A stretch of 64,000 nucleotides of DNA from assembly GCF_011397635.1 (NCBI RefSeq), contig NC_064771.1:13269379-13333378 (forward strand). Direction: 5' to 3'. Within the stretch, counting starts at the first letter, position 1; every line of letters starts with the position of its first letter. Below are positions 25,903-46,069 of this stretch, one piece after another. A program made the position numbers and the translations under genes. The stretch is from Epinephelus fuscoguttatus. Lineage: Eukaryota > Chordata > Actinopteri > Perciformes > Serranidae. The notes under the pieces are model-generated. The model had not been told where the DNA came from and searched no databases. It worked only from the letters and a program-made list of their open reading frames with translations.

Positions 25903-27721
25903 CAAACACAAACAGCATGCTTGAAGAGCTATCCATGTCTTTTGTCCTTAATGACCCCTGACCCCTTAAAATATCCAAGTAGAGAAAGACATTGTTGATA
26001 TCCAGCTAAAATTATTATTGAAATTTAAAAAGTGCCAGTTATTAAGCAAGTAAATTTTAAAAAAAAAAGCCAGATATGTTGCTTTTAATAAGTTAAGTAA
26101 AAGGAGGAAAGGAGGTACAACATTTATCATGACATTTTTGATGACAAGTTTCCGCTCTTGAATTAAATGTTGCCATTTTTCCTGCAGGGTGAATGTTGCT
26201 TTTCCTTTTGCAACCATTACCTAAAGCAATGCAGCCACAAAACATGTTTTTTTATTGTGAAAGAAATGCATGTGTCATCATAAAAAGGGTGTCCATAAAT
26301 GATTTGGCTACCTGGTTTTATTGGATTAAGCTATTCTTGTAAATGTAGAAAATCAAAAAAAATTACACTTGCAAAACAAAGAAAAAATATCATAGATAAA
26401 ATAGACAGAATTTATCAGTGGCTTAGTAACAGTACAAAAGTAATGAGGCTGGGTCTAACAGTCATGCCAGTAGATACCCCATGTTGTAAGGCCCTGTATT
26501 TATAGTGTAGTCTGGTGCTATTCTATATATTTTCTTACTGTTACAAAATCCTTGAAAAAGAAACAACAATGGTCCTACTTACAAACAGATATCAAAGCCT
26601 GATATATCTACTTCCTCTGTGCCATTGAGCTCCATTGTTGTCCAAAAACTATTAAAAAACATCAGTGAGCCACGCTGTTGCACTGGATGACATGCTCCAT
26701 CATCACTGTGAACTGTAGTTTATTTTGAGTGGATATATACACAGTCCTGCTGCTGTAAATACTTACTAGGGCATCTAATGTGCTGATGAAAATAGTCCCA
26801 GACAAATGCACTGTTTACTTCTTTTTGAGTAATGCTTGCTAAAAAGCTGCCAGATGTTTCAGTCCTTTTAAAGATGGATGTGTATATTTCTGACCTGTTT
26901 TTTAAAGATTTAAAGAGCTGTGTAAAAACTTGAGTGTGTACACAACACATAACCGGACAAACGACAAACATAATTTACATACAACATACAGCACAGTTTA
27001 GAATAGTTTAAAATGTCCACCTTAAAAAGGGTTAAAAATGTCCTTGATTAAGTAATGAATAGGGTTAAGCACCCAAGCTAGCTCAAGCAATAAGGAATAT
27101 GATAGAAGTAGACACATATACACATAGGCACAAAGCTTGACATAGCCTGTGTGGTCTGGAATGGGAGTGTAGCCCCTTTCCTGCTGGACATAAAATCCGC
27201 GAATACCCACTAACATCAGGCTTTTGTATTAAGTGGGAAGGTTTACAATCGGCATTCATTCCTGGGACGAATCACTCTGCAGTTGTAACGGGTATTTATC
27301 GGCTCCAGCTCTGATCAGCTTCAATCCACCTGTGAGGACACGCCAATCTTAGCCCCTTTGCCTGCGTGATGCAACGATGGGCCGCCCCAAAGTACCATCC
27401 TCCTTCATCCAAGCCGTGCCCAAACATTGTTTAAAATTTAGTCAGCACTGAGTTTGAAAGAAAGACCGATAAGTAATAGATATAAAAGAGAAGTAACTAC
27501 CGTGATGTCTTCACTGGTCTTCATGCTGCTTTCGACATTGGGCTGAGTGCTGCAGACAGGGGAGGGATAACAGAAAGTACTGAGACAGACTCATGCATTG
27601 TTGGTTTTGATCATGATTATGAGATTTATTGGCACAAAATATGTGAAATAATCCCAGTTTTATCCTTTCAGTAACCCCAAAAGTGTAATTTCTCTTCCTT
27701 TGTTTTGTTTCTTGTGGTGCA

Positions 27722-29150
27722 GCAGCTGCAGGGTATCAAATACCCCTTACTTTTCGAATGGATGAATGAAAACATGAATGAGTGGAAGAGGACAAGAGGA
27801 GCAGGATGGAGGCACTGCAGGCCCTTGAAGGGGGGATCGAGGCCATCCGTGTGTGTGTCAGTATGCTGTGTGAACAGTGGTGACCTGGAAGAGCCGAGGG
27901 AACACTGAGGTGATGGAAACCTGTGGGACGAACAAACAAACTCTTGGCTGGAACTGGTTGGTACTGCATTTCAGGATGTGGCCCAGGAGGGGGAAGTGGG
28001 TAAAACAACACACAGGTCCCGCCCCTTCTTCACTCATATTCACCTGTCCATCGACTCAGAGGCTCAACTTGCAAAAAAAACCAAAAACATCAAAGTGCAC
28101 AAAATGGACTAAATTTCAGTTATTCTGTGGTTTACACCTGTGATAAAAATTTTGAAAAATCTGCTATCAACCTGCTAATGTTTAAGAGCTACATCTGCTG
28201 CTTGTGGTGTTCTTGATTATAAATACATATGTAAACAACTATGGAGACGAACACAAAATTGTATTCAGGCCAATAACAGATGAGACAGGAGACTGCTTGG
28301 AAATGGATCACAGAAGGGATCAGAAGTGGGGAGTGAATGTGAGTGAGTTTGGGGTGAATTTGTGGATGGGAGCGAGGCTGCTTTTTGTCAATAAGTGTCA
28401 GTGTCTGTCTGTGTGTTACTGTCTTAAGTGTTCGTTTTGCCTTTAGATTTCCTTTAGAGAGCCTGAGGAATAGAGGAGGGAAAGGTGGCTGTTGATGGAT
28501 CATAACAGAAGACTAGTCCCCGGTCAAAACCCCCTATTCAGCACACTTGTTACCGTCTTACCTACGAGACTGACAAGGAAAACATGCTCATTGAAGGCAA
28601 AAAAGAGATGGAGGAGGAAGACTGCTTACAGTTGAGAACAGAACAGAGCCATGAGGATTGTATGATATGATAAAGCCTTAGTCCAGCTTGTAACTCCAGG
28701 TATGAAAAGACTTGAGAAAGTTGTAAGATCTTGGTGATGAACAAGTCTGGTGTAGTATTTTGCTTTTTTTGTTTGTTTTATAATACATGTAAAATGTGTA
28801 GATACCTTTTGCCAGAATGTGACAGATTGTTAAAAGATGGGGCTGGAGAGAAGAGTACTGTTCACATCCTGACAGCCCTGGGGGAAAAAAGTTAAACAGA
28901 CGTTTGTGCCACTAACCTTTAGAGTCTGCCACAAGTGTGTGTTTGGGTTTCCTCTGTGGCAGGCAATGACGGAAAGGTTCATGTTAATATTTCAAGGAGT
29001 GTTGTTTGACCCAGGCCTGTCAGGATGAGCGGATGTCACCGATGGGAATGAGCTGTCTGATGTCCTGTACATTTCTTTACCATGCTTCAACTTTATTACT
29101 ATGATATTTGTGTATATTTTCTGAATCAATAAAAAATATACACAGCTTAC
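27722..29150 (+). other. csnk1e: Probable csnk1e 3'UTR exon
   Basis: TTTCTTGTGGTGCAG gives a good acceptor at 27721/27722, and AATAAA lies at 29128-29133. A donor-like CTGCAG|GTCAGT lies at about 25825, about 21 nt after the csnk1e stop, so splicing to this exon would not trigger nonsense-mediated decay. The related CSNK1D gene has a comparable intron after its stop codon. No protein family is recognisable in the frames here. Inference, not proven. Confidence 0.45.
29128..29133 (+). terminator. csnk1e: Poly(A) signal AATAAA, csnk1e (likely)
   Basis: Only well-placed canonical hexamer before the 29.25-kb repeat array and the tmem184b promoter. Confidence 0.5.
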
Positions 29151-29249
29151 AGACTTCTTTCCAATAGCATGTTTCAATTAATCGCAAAATATTTGACGTT
29201 TCATATTTATCATTTAATACTGAAACATATAATATACATAATATACATT

Positions 29250-30170
29250 TTAGAATGAGTAGATGTTTGTGCCAAATTCGACAAAACTCCCTGAAGGCCC
29301 TCTCGAAGTATTGCATTCATAAGCATGAGATGATGTCTCAAGAATGCCTTGTGGGAATTTCTTCAGATTTATTACACATTTGTCCACTTAGACTTAACGA
29401 TGAACTGGTTTGGAGGTCAAGAATTTCATTAGTTCATCATTGGGTCCAAGTGGACGTTTGGGCCAAATGTGAATAATTTCCCTCAAGGTGTTTTTGAGAC
29501 ATTGCATTCACAGGAATGAGACAAATACAAGGTCACAATGACCTTGACCTTTGACCTCCAAAATCTAACCAGTTCATCGTTAAGTCTAGGTGGACATTTG
29601 TGACAAATTTGAAGAAATTCCCACAAGGCATTCTTGAGAAACCATTTCATGGTTATGAACGCAATACCTTGTGAAGGCCTTCAGGGAGTTTCTTCAAATT
29701 TGGCACAAACACCTACTTGATTAGAATTTGGTGGTCAAAGTTTAAGGTCACTGCGATTTTGACCTTAATCTATCCAGTTCATCATTAAGTCTAAGTGGAC
29801 TTGTGCGCCAGATTTGAAGAAATTCCCACAAGGCGTTCTTGAGATACCATCTAATGCTCATGAACGCAATACCTCCTTCAGGGAGTTTCCTTAAATTTGG
29901 CACAAACACCTACTTGATTAGAATTTGGTGGTCAAAGTTCAAGGTCACTGTCACCTTGACCTTAATGTGACCAGTTCATCATTAAGTCTCGGTGGACAGT
30001 TATGCCAAATTTGAAGAAATTCCCACAAGGCGTTCTTGAGATACCATCTCATGCTCATGAACGCAATACCTTGAAAAGGCCTTTAGGGAGTTTCCTCAAA
30101 TTTGACACAAACATCCATTTGATTAGAATTTGGTGGTCAAAGGTCAGCGTCACTGTGATGTCGCAAATCA
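29250..30170. repeat. Tandem array of ~200-bp satellite-like units with one inverted copy
   Basis: Direct units start with AGTTCATCrTTAAGTC at 29571, 29776 and 29973 (spacings 205 and 197). A shorter unit begins at 29431. Each carries TTTGAAGAAATTCCCACAAG and GAACGCAATACCTTG. The leftmost block, 29255-29411, is the reverse complement of the same unit (CAAGAATGCCTTGTGGGAAT ... GACTTAACGATGAACT). Intergenic between csnk1e and tmem184b. Units are diverged by point changes and small gaps. Confidence 0.85.
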
Positions 30171-30929
30171 TGATTTGGGCCATAGCTCAATAATTCATAT
30201 GCTGTCTAGTAGGATATAATGATGAAGTGATGACATTTTAGAACCAAAAGGTCAAAGGTCAAATTATCCGTGACATCGCAGTGTTCTGCAAGAACACTTT
30301 TCTAGCCATTATTCAACAACTTAACAGCAACAGAAGGGGGGACATTTGGTCAGACACTGAATTAGTCACACTATTCTTGGGTGCCCACCTTGAAATGGTG
30401 CTGATTGCACAGATCTGTGCTGCCTGTGGGGATGAAGATGTGTGTGTAGCATCCATGTTTTCACAGATATGGATGTAAACTGTAAGTGCAACTTAACAGG
30501 TAAGTGGAATGACACAAACACAAAGTAGTAATTCTAGTTTTGAGCTTGACCCATACTAAGCACCAAAGTATATCACCACCTGCTGTCTCAGTTTTATCAT
30601 AAAACATGTTTATTGTGAGTTCCCCATCAAATTTTTCCCAATAGTAGATTATAAATGTCCTTGGACAAGACAGGAAATGCTCAAACAAACTTTGGAACAA
30701 AACGTTACTTAGTGTTCCTAAAAAGGACAGTATAATTAAAGTACCAATTATTATTATGGTATTTGTCACGCACACACTGTGACTACACAGTTAGGACAGG
30801 AAGTTGTAAACAAATAATTCATCACTGAGTGTGTGGGAGCGATGGATGCACAAAGAGAAGAGGGAACACTGTTCAACTTATTTTGTACATCACCCACATA
30901 TCCACTGCTGCTAGACCGAGAATAGACCC

Positions 30930-31226
30930 GCGCATGCTCAGTGCTCAACGAGCAATCCCCGCCCTCTTCCGGGTTATTAATGGTAGTCGTTGTGTGATTG
31001 GCCGAACGAGCTCGTCCTCGCGGAATGGGCGGAGCTCATCTGATCTGCAGTTAATCCGACAGGGATTGGTTTGAAGTCAGCGGAGTGAAGAAAGAGGAGC
31101 GGAGAGGAATGACGGAGTTTACTATTATAACTCCAGAAACACGGACTTCACACGATATTAGCATACAGACAGGACCACGAAAATGATTTTATAGAAGTAG
31201 TTTAACATGAAAGAAAAACTTTAGAG
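30930..31226 (+). promoter_or_regulatory. tmem184b: tmem184b promoter and non-coding exon 1
   Basis: Locally CpG-rich, with an ETS-type CTTCCGG (30966-30972), an inverted CCAAT box ATTGG (30997-31001) and a GC box GGGCGG (31027-31032). A non-coding exon ends at 31226 in TTAGAG|GTGAGT. An alternative donor CCAG|GTGAGC follows at 31397. There is no TATA box. A housekeeping-type start is inferred. Confidence 0.6.
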
Positions 31227-31490
31227 GTGAGTTTTTGGGGGGAGACGCAGAGGTTGACGGGGCAGTCCGCTGAGGGCTAACGTTAAACATGGATGTCCGG
31301 GGAGCAACGGTGCGGCTCTGAGCAGGAATTAAGGCCGTTTCTGGGTTATTTCTGGTCGGGAGTTTGGCTCCAGCAGCAGCAGCAGCCTATTTACCAGGTG
31401 AGCCCAGCGTCTAAAACAGGTTAGGAGTACTTTACCTTTACGTAACACTATTTTAACCCCGCTAGTAAAGTGTCTCTTTCTCAATTGCAG

Positions 31491-31536
31491 GTTTAAAATT
31501 CAAGGCTGTGACTTGTTGTAGCGTCCATCACCTAAG
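31491..31536 (+). other. tmem184b: Candidate tmem184b 5'UTR exon
   Basis: A 46-nt segment flanked by TTGCAG and GTAAGT. If joined to the acceptor at 34041 it places an in-frame TAG 18 nt before the ATG at 34042, which supports that ATG as the true start. Confidence 0.45.
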
Positions 31537-32009
31537 GTAAGTGGAGTTTAGCTATCTGTGGTTAATTTGTTTGCATATTAGCGTCATTTCCATGTTATTC
31601 AAATTTGTTAAGTCAAATATACGCGCAGCAATCATTCACAGGAGTGTCATAAAATCACTGTTAGGGACTGTTCTTTACTTGTTAGGGGAGGGGGATGACT
31701 GGGGTGTGACTTTGTTTTTTTTTTTACCTCTCCCAAAGCTAAAAATATTTTTCCTTGAGTATAAATATGCAGGACCCTCCTGCATAAAATAGTTATCAGA
31801 TTTTTTTTAATTTACCCTTTGATGCTTGAAAGTGGCTTAAAGTTGAAATTCTAGCAATGAAATAAGCTTGGTTTTTCACTCTTGTCGTGCATGCTGGTTT
31901 GTTAGCAGTTTATTTTTGCCCAATCCTCAAACGAGACATAGATTAAAGTGATTTTGATGAGATTTGGTTATGTTTTTTTTTTCTAATGGAAAAGTCTGTG
32001 GCCCATAAT

Positions 32010-32290
32010 GTGCCCAAGGACCATCAGAAATTTGAAAATCCAACAATAATGTCTGTTTTTACAGTTTCTGGCTATGATAAATGGTGTAATTTTGGCAAGT
32101 TTGGAAGAAAACCTAAATAAATTGGTTGTAAAATCAATACAGAATACAACAATTTATATTATAATGCCCCTGCCCTAAGCCACAATAAAAAACGTGTCCC
32201 TTCAAAGTGCTTAAAAAATTATTTGACATGCCTCCCTCTCTTTGCACCACCCCTCCCCCCTCGTAAATAATGAACAGTCCCTTATGCAAG
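32010..32290 (-). repeat. Dispersed repeat, copy 2 of an inverted pair
   Basis: The reverse complement matches 12205-12495, including GGGAGGCATGTCAAATAATT and a TTATCATAGCCAGAAACTGT tail. It lies in tmem184b intron 1, opposite in orientation to the first copy. Confidence 0.6.
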
Positions 32291-32627
32291 TAATGTTAAA
32301 GCAAAGACAAAAGCGCTAAAATGTCGTAGAGGTTTCTTGCTGAATAAATCCCAGTGTTATTGTTATTGTTGCTTCAGCCAGTATGATAATCCAGTCTGGC
32401 TGTCACCCATATCATTACTTATTATGTATTATAAACACAACCCCCACCACCCCTTTCCATCTGTTGCTTTGCTTTATTCCTGACCCCCTGCCTCTCTGAT
32501 ATATTATTCGTATGTGTGTGCGTGTGTGTGTGAGGGAGAGACTCCACAGACTGACCTTTTTTGCCTTTCAAATGAAACACACAGATGTCCCTTTGCTTCA
32601 GCACAGCATCATTTCACTGTCACTGGC

Positions 32628-32630
<3 letters not shown>

Positions 32631-32670
<40 letters not shown>
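32631..32670. repeat. (GT)20 microsatellite
   Basis: Perfect GT run in tmem184b intron 1, followed by an interrupted CA array (32752-32805) and another TG run (32906-32939). Confidence 0.97.
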
Positions 32671-32672
<2 letters not shown>

Positions 32673-32751
32673 CTGCTGATGCCTTCACTTCTCCTTGTTG
32701 ACATGTGGATCTGCTGATCCCTGGCAAACCAATACAAATGACCTGCTGTCT

Positions 32752-32805
32752 CACACATGCACACACACACAGGTTACACACACACACACACGCACATGCA
32801 CACAA
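32752..32805. repeat. Interrupted CA array
   Basis: CACACA blocks broken by TGCA, GGTTA and CGCACATG. It is complementary in type to the flanking TG runs. Confidence 0.85.
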
Positions 32806-32903
32806 ACAATGAAACGGTAACTCCTCTCAGTCTCATATATAAAAGCCTAATTCATTTTATTGACCCACTAAATTAAATCACTTGATTTTAGTTTGATTTA
32901 TGT

Positions 32904-32905
<2 letters not shown>

Positions 32906-32939
<34 letters not shown>
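32906..32939. repeat. (TG)17 microsatellite
   Basis: Uninterrupted TG run in tmem184b intron 1. Confidence 0.95.
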
Positions 32940-32943
<4 letters not shown>

Positions 32944-34041
32944 GCACTCTGTCAGCCTGTCATTGTCCGTGCTGTTTTTTTAGTGTGCAATGTGACTTAT
33001 GGTTGCCATGCTACTCTGGCAGACAAGACTTGATAGGTCAGTTTGAAGGATACCCGTTCTCTGTCTCTCTTTCTCATTTGGTGACCATTTTTAGCACTAA
33101 CGCCCACTTTTTTGTCATTTGTTATCTCTATTTGTGCCTGAAATTATGTGTGGGTGCCTTTGCATCAGCCCCCACTCCACCTCCACAACACCAAGGTCTC
33201 CATCTCCCCGAGCTCAGTCCCATCTGACAGCTGTCTGTCAGTGTACAAGAACAAATGTACCCTGAGACCATGACTGTGTCACCATAGAGATGGTTACAAG
33301 CTGCTGGTTATATAATATGTCTTCCGGCCACTTCAAGTCCAGTCATCTTCAGGAGCTGGAAGTGGATGCGGCAGCATATGTGACGTCTCTTGTCCGTCCC
33401 TACCTAAATTTGGTCAGGCTGTGGGCTGTTGATTCTTGTTTGACTTACTAGTCAGACATTGAAAGATGACGTTTATTGCAGGAATGATGATTCAATGATT
33501 GAAAACTCAAGCTTTAAATGCCAGGTTTTGTTGTGGGTCTTGCAAATCAAGGAGAATTTTTCTATAGATCTAAAAAAAAATCTGCTTAGTTTAGTTATCA
33601 TACAAGGAAACATGAGCAATGACTCTAAATACCAGAATGCCTTGCAGCTAAATGACACGTTGCTTTCCGTTAACTTGAAAAACACAGTGTGCTATCAAGC
33701 TCCCATGCTCCACCTAAAACCACAGCGACTAGTAGATGTTTAGACATGTTATTTGGCAGAGATCAAACAGCATTCTGGGATATGTAGGAGCTTACACAGA
33801 TACCATTGTACCGATGACACACAGGCATTCTTAACTGATATTGACCTGTTGAACTGCTGTGTGTCTGTGTTTATCTTCTATCTGTCGTCCTATCTCTGAT
33901 TACTCATTACATGATGACATAGTGTCAGATCTATATTCCAGGTTGATGATTGCTGGAGGAAATGCATGTTCATACTCAATGAATTGTATCACTGTTTCAC
34001 ACACGCACACTCACATTGTCTGCGTTCTGTGTCACTTCCAG

Positions 34042-41859
<7,818 letters not shown>

Positions 41860-42455
41860 AGCAGGACGTGTCACTTTTACAGCTGAATCAGATTCAGACT
41901 GTTTAAATGGCGGATGGAACCTAAACCTCCTGTGCAGCCGGCCCTCTTTAATGTGTGAATGATTAGAGAGGTTTGATTTTCCTGTTTTTGAGACTGATCA
42001 CAAATACGAGGATCTTCCTGCATAAACATTTCTGCTCCCAAGAATCCTACTCGGTGGGAACTCCTAAAGCTAATTTGGCATTAAAACCGTTGGCCAGAAA
42101 AGGAAAAAGGTTGTGTTGGTGCTTGGAAAGTTTGTGAGTCACACTCTTACATACTGAATCATACTTGACTTTTGGAACAAAAGTTTTCTGGCTTGGGCAG
42201 AAGCTTAATTTCAGCTCAGTCATGTGGCATTATAATCATCCTAATGGATGTAGTTTTTTTTTTTATTTTGTTCTGGGCCTGGATTGGTTTACATTTTGAA
42301 GGCCCTGTTGTTTTCACATAGTCACCGGCTGCGTTTATTAAGCCAAGAAAACCCTTAAGAAGTTGAATTTCATGACTGGAGATAGAAAATATTTTATAAA
42401 AGTTTTGAACTTTTAATTTTGTAATCTTATATTTTGATATTATTTGCAACAATTT

Positions 42456-42461
42456 AATAAA
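42456..42461 (+). terminator. tmem184b: Poly(A) signal AATAAA, tmem184b proximal
   Basis: Canonical hexamer 600 bp after the stop codon, in an AT-rich context. Confidence 0.45.
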
Positions 42462-43018
42462 TTAGTTCATCTGCAAATACATTACAGAAGCTGTTTTCAG
42501 TATCGTAGCAGTCTTGTGGTACAGTCATAAAAATGTGGTGCAACGTTTATGGAAAACATGTGTAGATGAACTGTGAGTGAACTGGGACGACCCTGGTGTG
42601 TTGTGGGATTTTTAAGGGACATCCTTCGCTGTTTTGGATTTAAAGGGAAACAGAGTGAAGACAATTAGTTAATGTCAGTTGTACGGATCAATATATTATT
42701 GGTATTAGCGGAGCAGATGAGGGTAGATGATAGATTATGCAGTTCATCTGTTTTGGGGAGTGAAGGGCAGCAGCAATAGAGCTGGTCAGGATTACATTGG
42801 TGTAATTGGGGCGTTATTTGAATGGGCTGGATTAAAGCTGGAAATAGTTCACTCAGGGAGTAGACCTCCGCAGGCCACAATGTAGGTTAACTGGACTGAG
42901 GGGAAAAACAAGAGCAGAATATAGGTTAAACTTTAGACACTTGTTCACAGCAGAGGAGTATACATACATGAAACCAAATGTTAAAGATTTATTGTGCTTA
43001 ATTTTCTCATGGTCGATT

Positions 43019-43282
43019 TTAAAGGTATACTAAGTAGGATATTCCTAAAAAGTAAACCCTCTCAACCATCACTTATGACCCACTGGGAGTGTGTGGCGGT
43101 GTATTTATCTGCAGAGACTCTGCCCTCTGCCTACATTTTCTTATTTTCTTCTTATCTTGTATGTGTGGGACATTTATGGGTGTATACCCTTTAGTGCTCA
43201 GGGCTTTATAAAACGGTAGTGACCATGTTCTAGACCGTACGCAGCAGGCATCTGCTGACAATCCTGCGGAGTATACCTTTAA
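43019..43282. mobile_element. TTAA-flanked MITE, copy 2
   Basis: TTAAAGGTATACTAAGTAGG at the left and CGGAGTATACCTTTAA at the right form inverted termini with TTAA at each edge. The interior CATCACTTATGACCCACTGG matches the copy at 18271-18664. Sits in the tmem184b 3'UTR, so it may be transcribed. Confidence 0.65.
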
Positions 43283-44726
43283 ATTTGTCTGAGTAGTCCA
43301 TCCGTCTATCACCCTGATGTTCCTAAATGGCTCCAGATACATAAGAAGGACTAAAATCCATCCACATAAAGTCAGTTTTCTGCTCTTGCTCTTAACACAC
43401 TCACTGTAGTGACATCTCTGTCAGCTGTCAGGCTCCATTGTTGTGAGTGTTCCTGCTTGTACGGACCTAAGCCCTACTTTTTTTGCACATTATACAGCTA
43501 TTATAATGAGGTATGGTATATTTGAAAGCTGAAAAAAGAATATTATTACAGTAATACTGGAATATATATATTCACTGTACCACATTTCAAAGCTATGCAT
43601 TTACAATATGTTCAGTCAATATTCTTTCAATAACATTTGATGTGTAACTTTTGATGCTCTTCTGTTCTTCCAGTCATTTTTTGCCAGATTTAACTTCACC
43701 ACAGCCAGAGCTTTTTTTTTTTTCCTCCACATAATTGAAGTTCTTGAGTCATCCGAATGAGTCATGCCGAATCTGCCGACGTGTTTACTGTAACTGCTGT
43801 CACTGCTCTGCCGTGGCTGCGTATGAACACCAGGGGGCCGTGTGGAGGAGACGTGAACACATTCACACTCCTTATCTACAAGCAGACAGGCACTTATCAC
43901 ACACTTTAGGCTTGGCGCACATGTAACTGCTTTGTTGGAGCACCAGTTTTTTTTATCTCCTCATCACTCTGTGGGTTTCGTCAGAGGAATGAAGTCAGCC
44001 TCAGGCCGGTCATGGGTTGTTTTTTTTTTTGTATTTCTGCTTCTGCCTGGCATAATATTGGTTTTAAATAGGACAGAAGCCACGTCTGTGCACAGGAGCA
44101 GTGTCCTATTTTTAGACATTGCTGAGTGTTGTCTGGGTAATTGGGTTGCTGGATTTCCATGACTGAGCTTGGAGCAGCAAAAGTGACCCTGCATTACTTG
44201 TGTAAAAGCACTGGTCAGTTCATTGTGCTGCAGTTAACATGCTCAAACACTGAATGACAGTGCTGATATTTTTTTAGTTAAAGAAAGTTTTGTGCATCAG
44301 TTGGTTTGCTTCATGCTTCAAACTGAAAAAAAATGTCTTATCAGGATGGATGTCAGGTGTACTGCACTTTGAATGCCATAATTCACTTTCAAGCTTCACC
44401 CTCTTTCTGTATGTCTTTATTATCTGCTGATGTGTGACGTGTCCCGATGTGTGTGAGTCGAGCTGAGGAAACGCCGCAGACTGATGTTGTAAATACAGTT
44501 TTAAGTGCTGTCTGTGGGAGGAGTTGTCGTGGTGTATGTTGGTGTAGTCATATATGCTGTTAATACAGAGCACATTTGGGAAAAAAAGACCTAGTTTTGT
44601 ATTTTTATTTCATAACTGTCTTTTTTTTTATTTCAATGACTGTTTTGGTTTCTAGTTCTTTGTATATGATGAAGCTGCTCATGATGCTGATATTTTATGT
44701 CAAAATGGAGGAATATCTGAGGGGAT

Positions 44727-44732
44727 AATAAA
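44727..44732 (+). terminator. tmem184b: Poly(A) signal AATAAA, tmem184b distal
   Basis: Followed by TTTAGTCTGC and a TTGTTTGTTTTGTTTTG tract, as expected downstream of cleavage. Last + strand signal before the convergent maff gene. Confidence 0.5.
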
Positions 44733-44750
44733 AAATATTTAGTCTGCTAT

Positions 44751-46049
44751 GTAATTAACTTCTTGTTTGTTTTGTTTTGACTTTTTTTGTGATATATATT
44801 ACAGAAAAACAAAGCAGGTTAGCTGGGCAAAGATCCACTTCAGACACATTTAAAGATAAAAACCCCGCTCTTTTCACTTTTAATCATTTTTGTCTGAAAT
44901 TGGACCACGATTAGTTGCAAACTAGCAAGGTGATCTGTGATGTCACAGAATCCTCTTGCATATGCTTGTCTTGAACTCAGATTTAAGATTAGAGAAAGTG
45001 AAACACTCGCCCTTCAGCAGATGGACGTGAAAACAAACTGCACATACATCATTCTGTACCGTAAAGGCCAAGCATTCAGGCGGAGTAACAAAAAACAAAA
45101 CACATTTTTAAGCAGAGGGGGACTTTAATCTATCTTCACATGGTCTGTGGTTGCTGTCCAGTAACCCTTTTCTGCAGGAAATTCCATTTAATGAGAGGGA
45201 AGTCTATCATATTAAGAATCAAAATGTTTACCCAGATGATTAACCTCTGTGGACATATTAAAGGTGCAGTCAGCGATTTTATTTTTTGTCAAATATATCC
45301 TCGTAGGCTTTGAGCTCTGGGAAACTATGATGAGCATTTTCCCCAATTTTGACATTTTATAGACTAAACAATTAATTGATTAATCATGAAATAATCTGCT
45401 GATTAATCGATAATGTATATAGGAAACAAAGGAACTGTCTCCTACTGAGTTCTTGCTCAAGCACTGAACAGGGTAAAGGCCATGAATGTTAAAAGAGTAA
45501 GGCAGTGGGAGTGAGAGGGATGACAAATCTGGCACATGACATATTTGTTTGGCTGTGGAGTTCAAATAACAATCTGTCTCCAGAGACACACACTCCACCT
45601 TTAAATCTCAAAATGAATACATTTCCCATAATCCACTGCTTCCTGCAACAATAGGGATTCCAAATGGTGTAAAATCTAACAGACTTTCCCTTTTTTTTAT
45701 CATCTGCCACTGTGAAAAACAATCAACTATGTTGATGAACTACTACTGTCAATATTAATGTTATGTAATGTGACACCCATCTACTGCAACACTGGGGGGG
45801 GGGTCTGATGCATTCTCGCATTGAGAAAATGTAACTTTTAAGCACTTGCAGTTTCTCTACATTTCAGTTATTCAAAAACCCTTTTTCTACGTAAACCTCG
45901 AGTTTATCTTCTGATCCAGAGCGAGATAGCTTGTGCAACACATCCTGTAGATCCCCTTTCTCTCTGTAGTGACAGTCACTGTGTGTGTGTGTGTGTGTGC
46001 ATCCTCTGCTCCGACCCAGCCCACGACCACAAACACACCATTTTATGTA
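44751..46049. other. tmem184b-maff convergent intergenic region
   Basis: No gene recognised. Contains a repeat fragment (45340-45425) and a short TG run near 45978-45998. Confidence 0.55.
45340..45425. repeat. Fragment of dispersed ATTAATCGAT-type repeat
   Basis: AATTAATTGATTAATCATGA ... GCTGATTAATCGATAATG; related by eye to 8884-8957. Confidence 0.4.
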
Positions 46050-46063
46050 CAATATGTACAACA

Positions 46064-46069
46064 TTTATT
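46064..46069 (-). terminator. maff: Poly(A) signal AATAAA, maff
   Basis: TTTATT on the + strand, that is AATAAA on the - strand, about 2.3 kb after the stop codon. Confidence 0.45.

Larger units (their letters stand above)
41860..44750 (+). other. tmem184b: 3'UTR of tmem184b
   Basis: Non-coding stretch after the tmem184b stop. Possible poly(A) signals are AATAAA at 42456-42461 (short form) and 44727-44732 (long form). It contains the TTAA MITE at 43019-43282. No other gene was recognised. The long form is inferred from position. Confidence 0.55.

Noticed and set aside
29431-30170. Regular repeat array considered as CRISPR
   Set aside because: Units are about 200 bp, diverged and contiguous, without short identical repeats and unique spacers; the window is eukaryotic.
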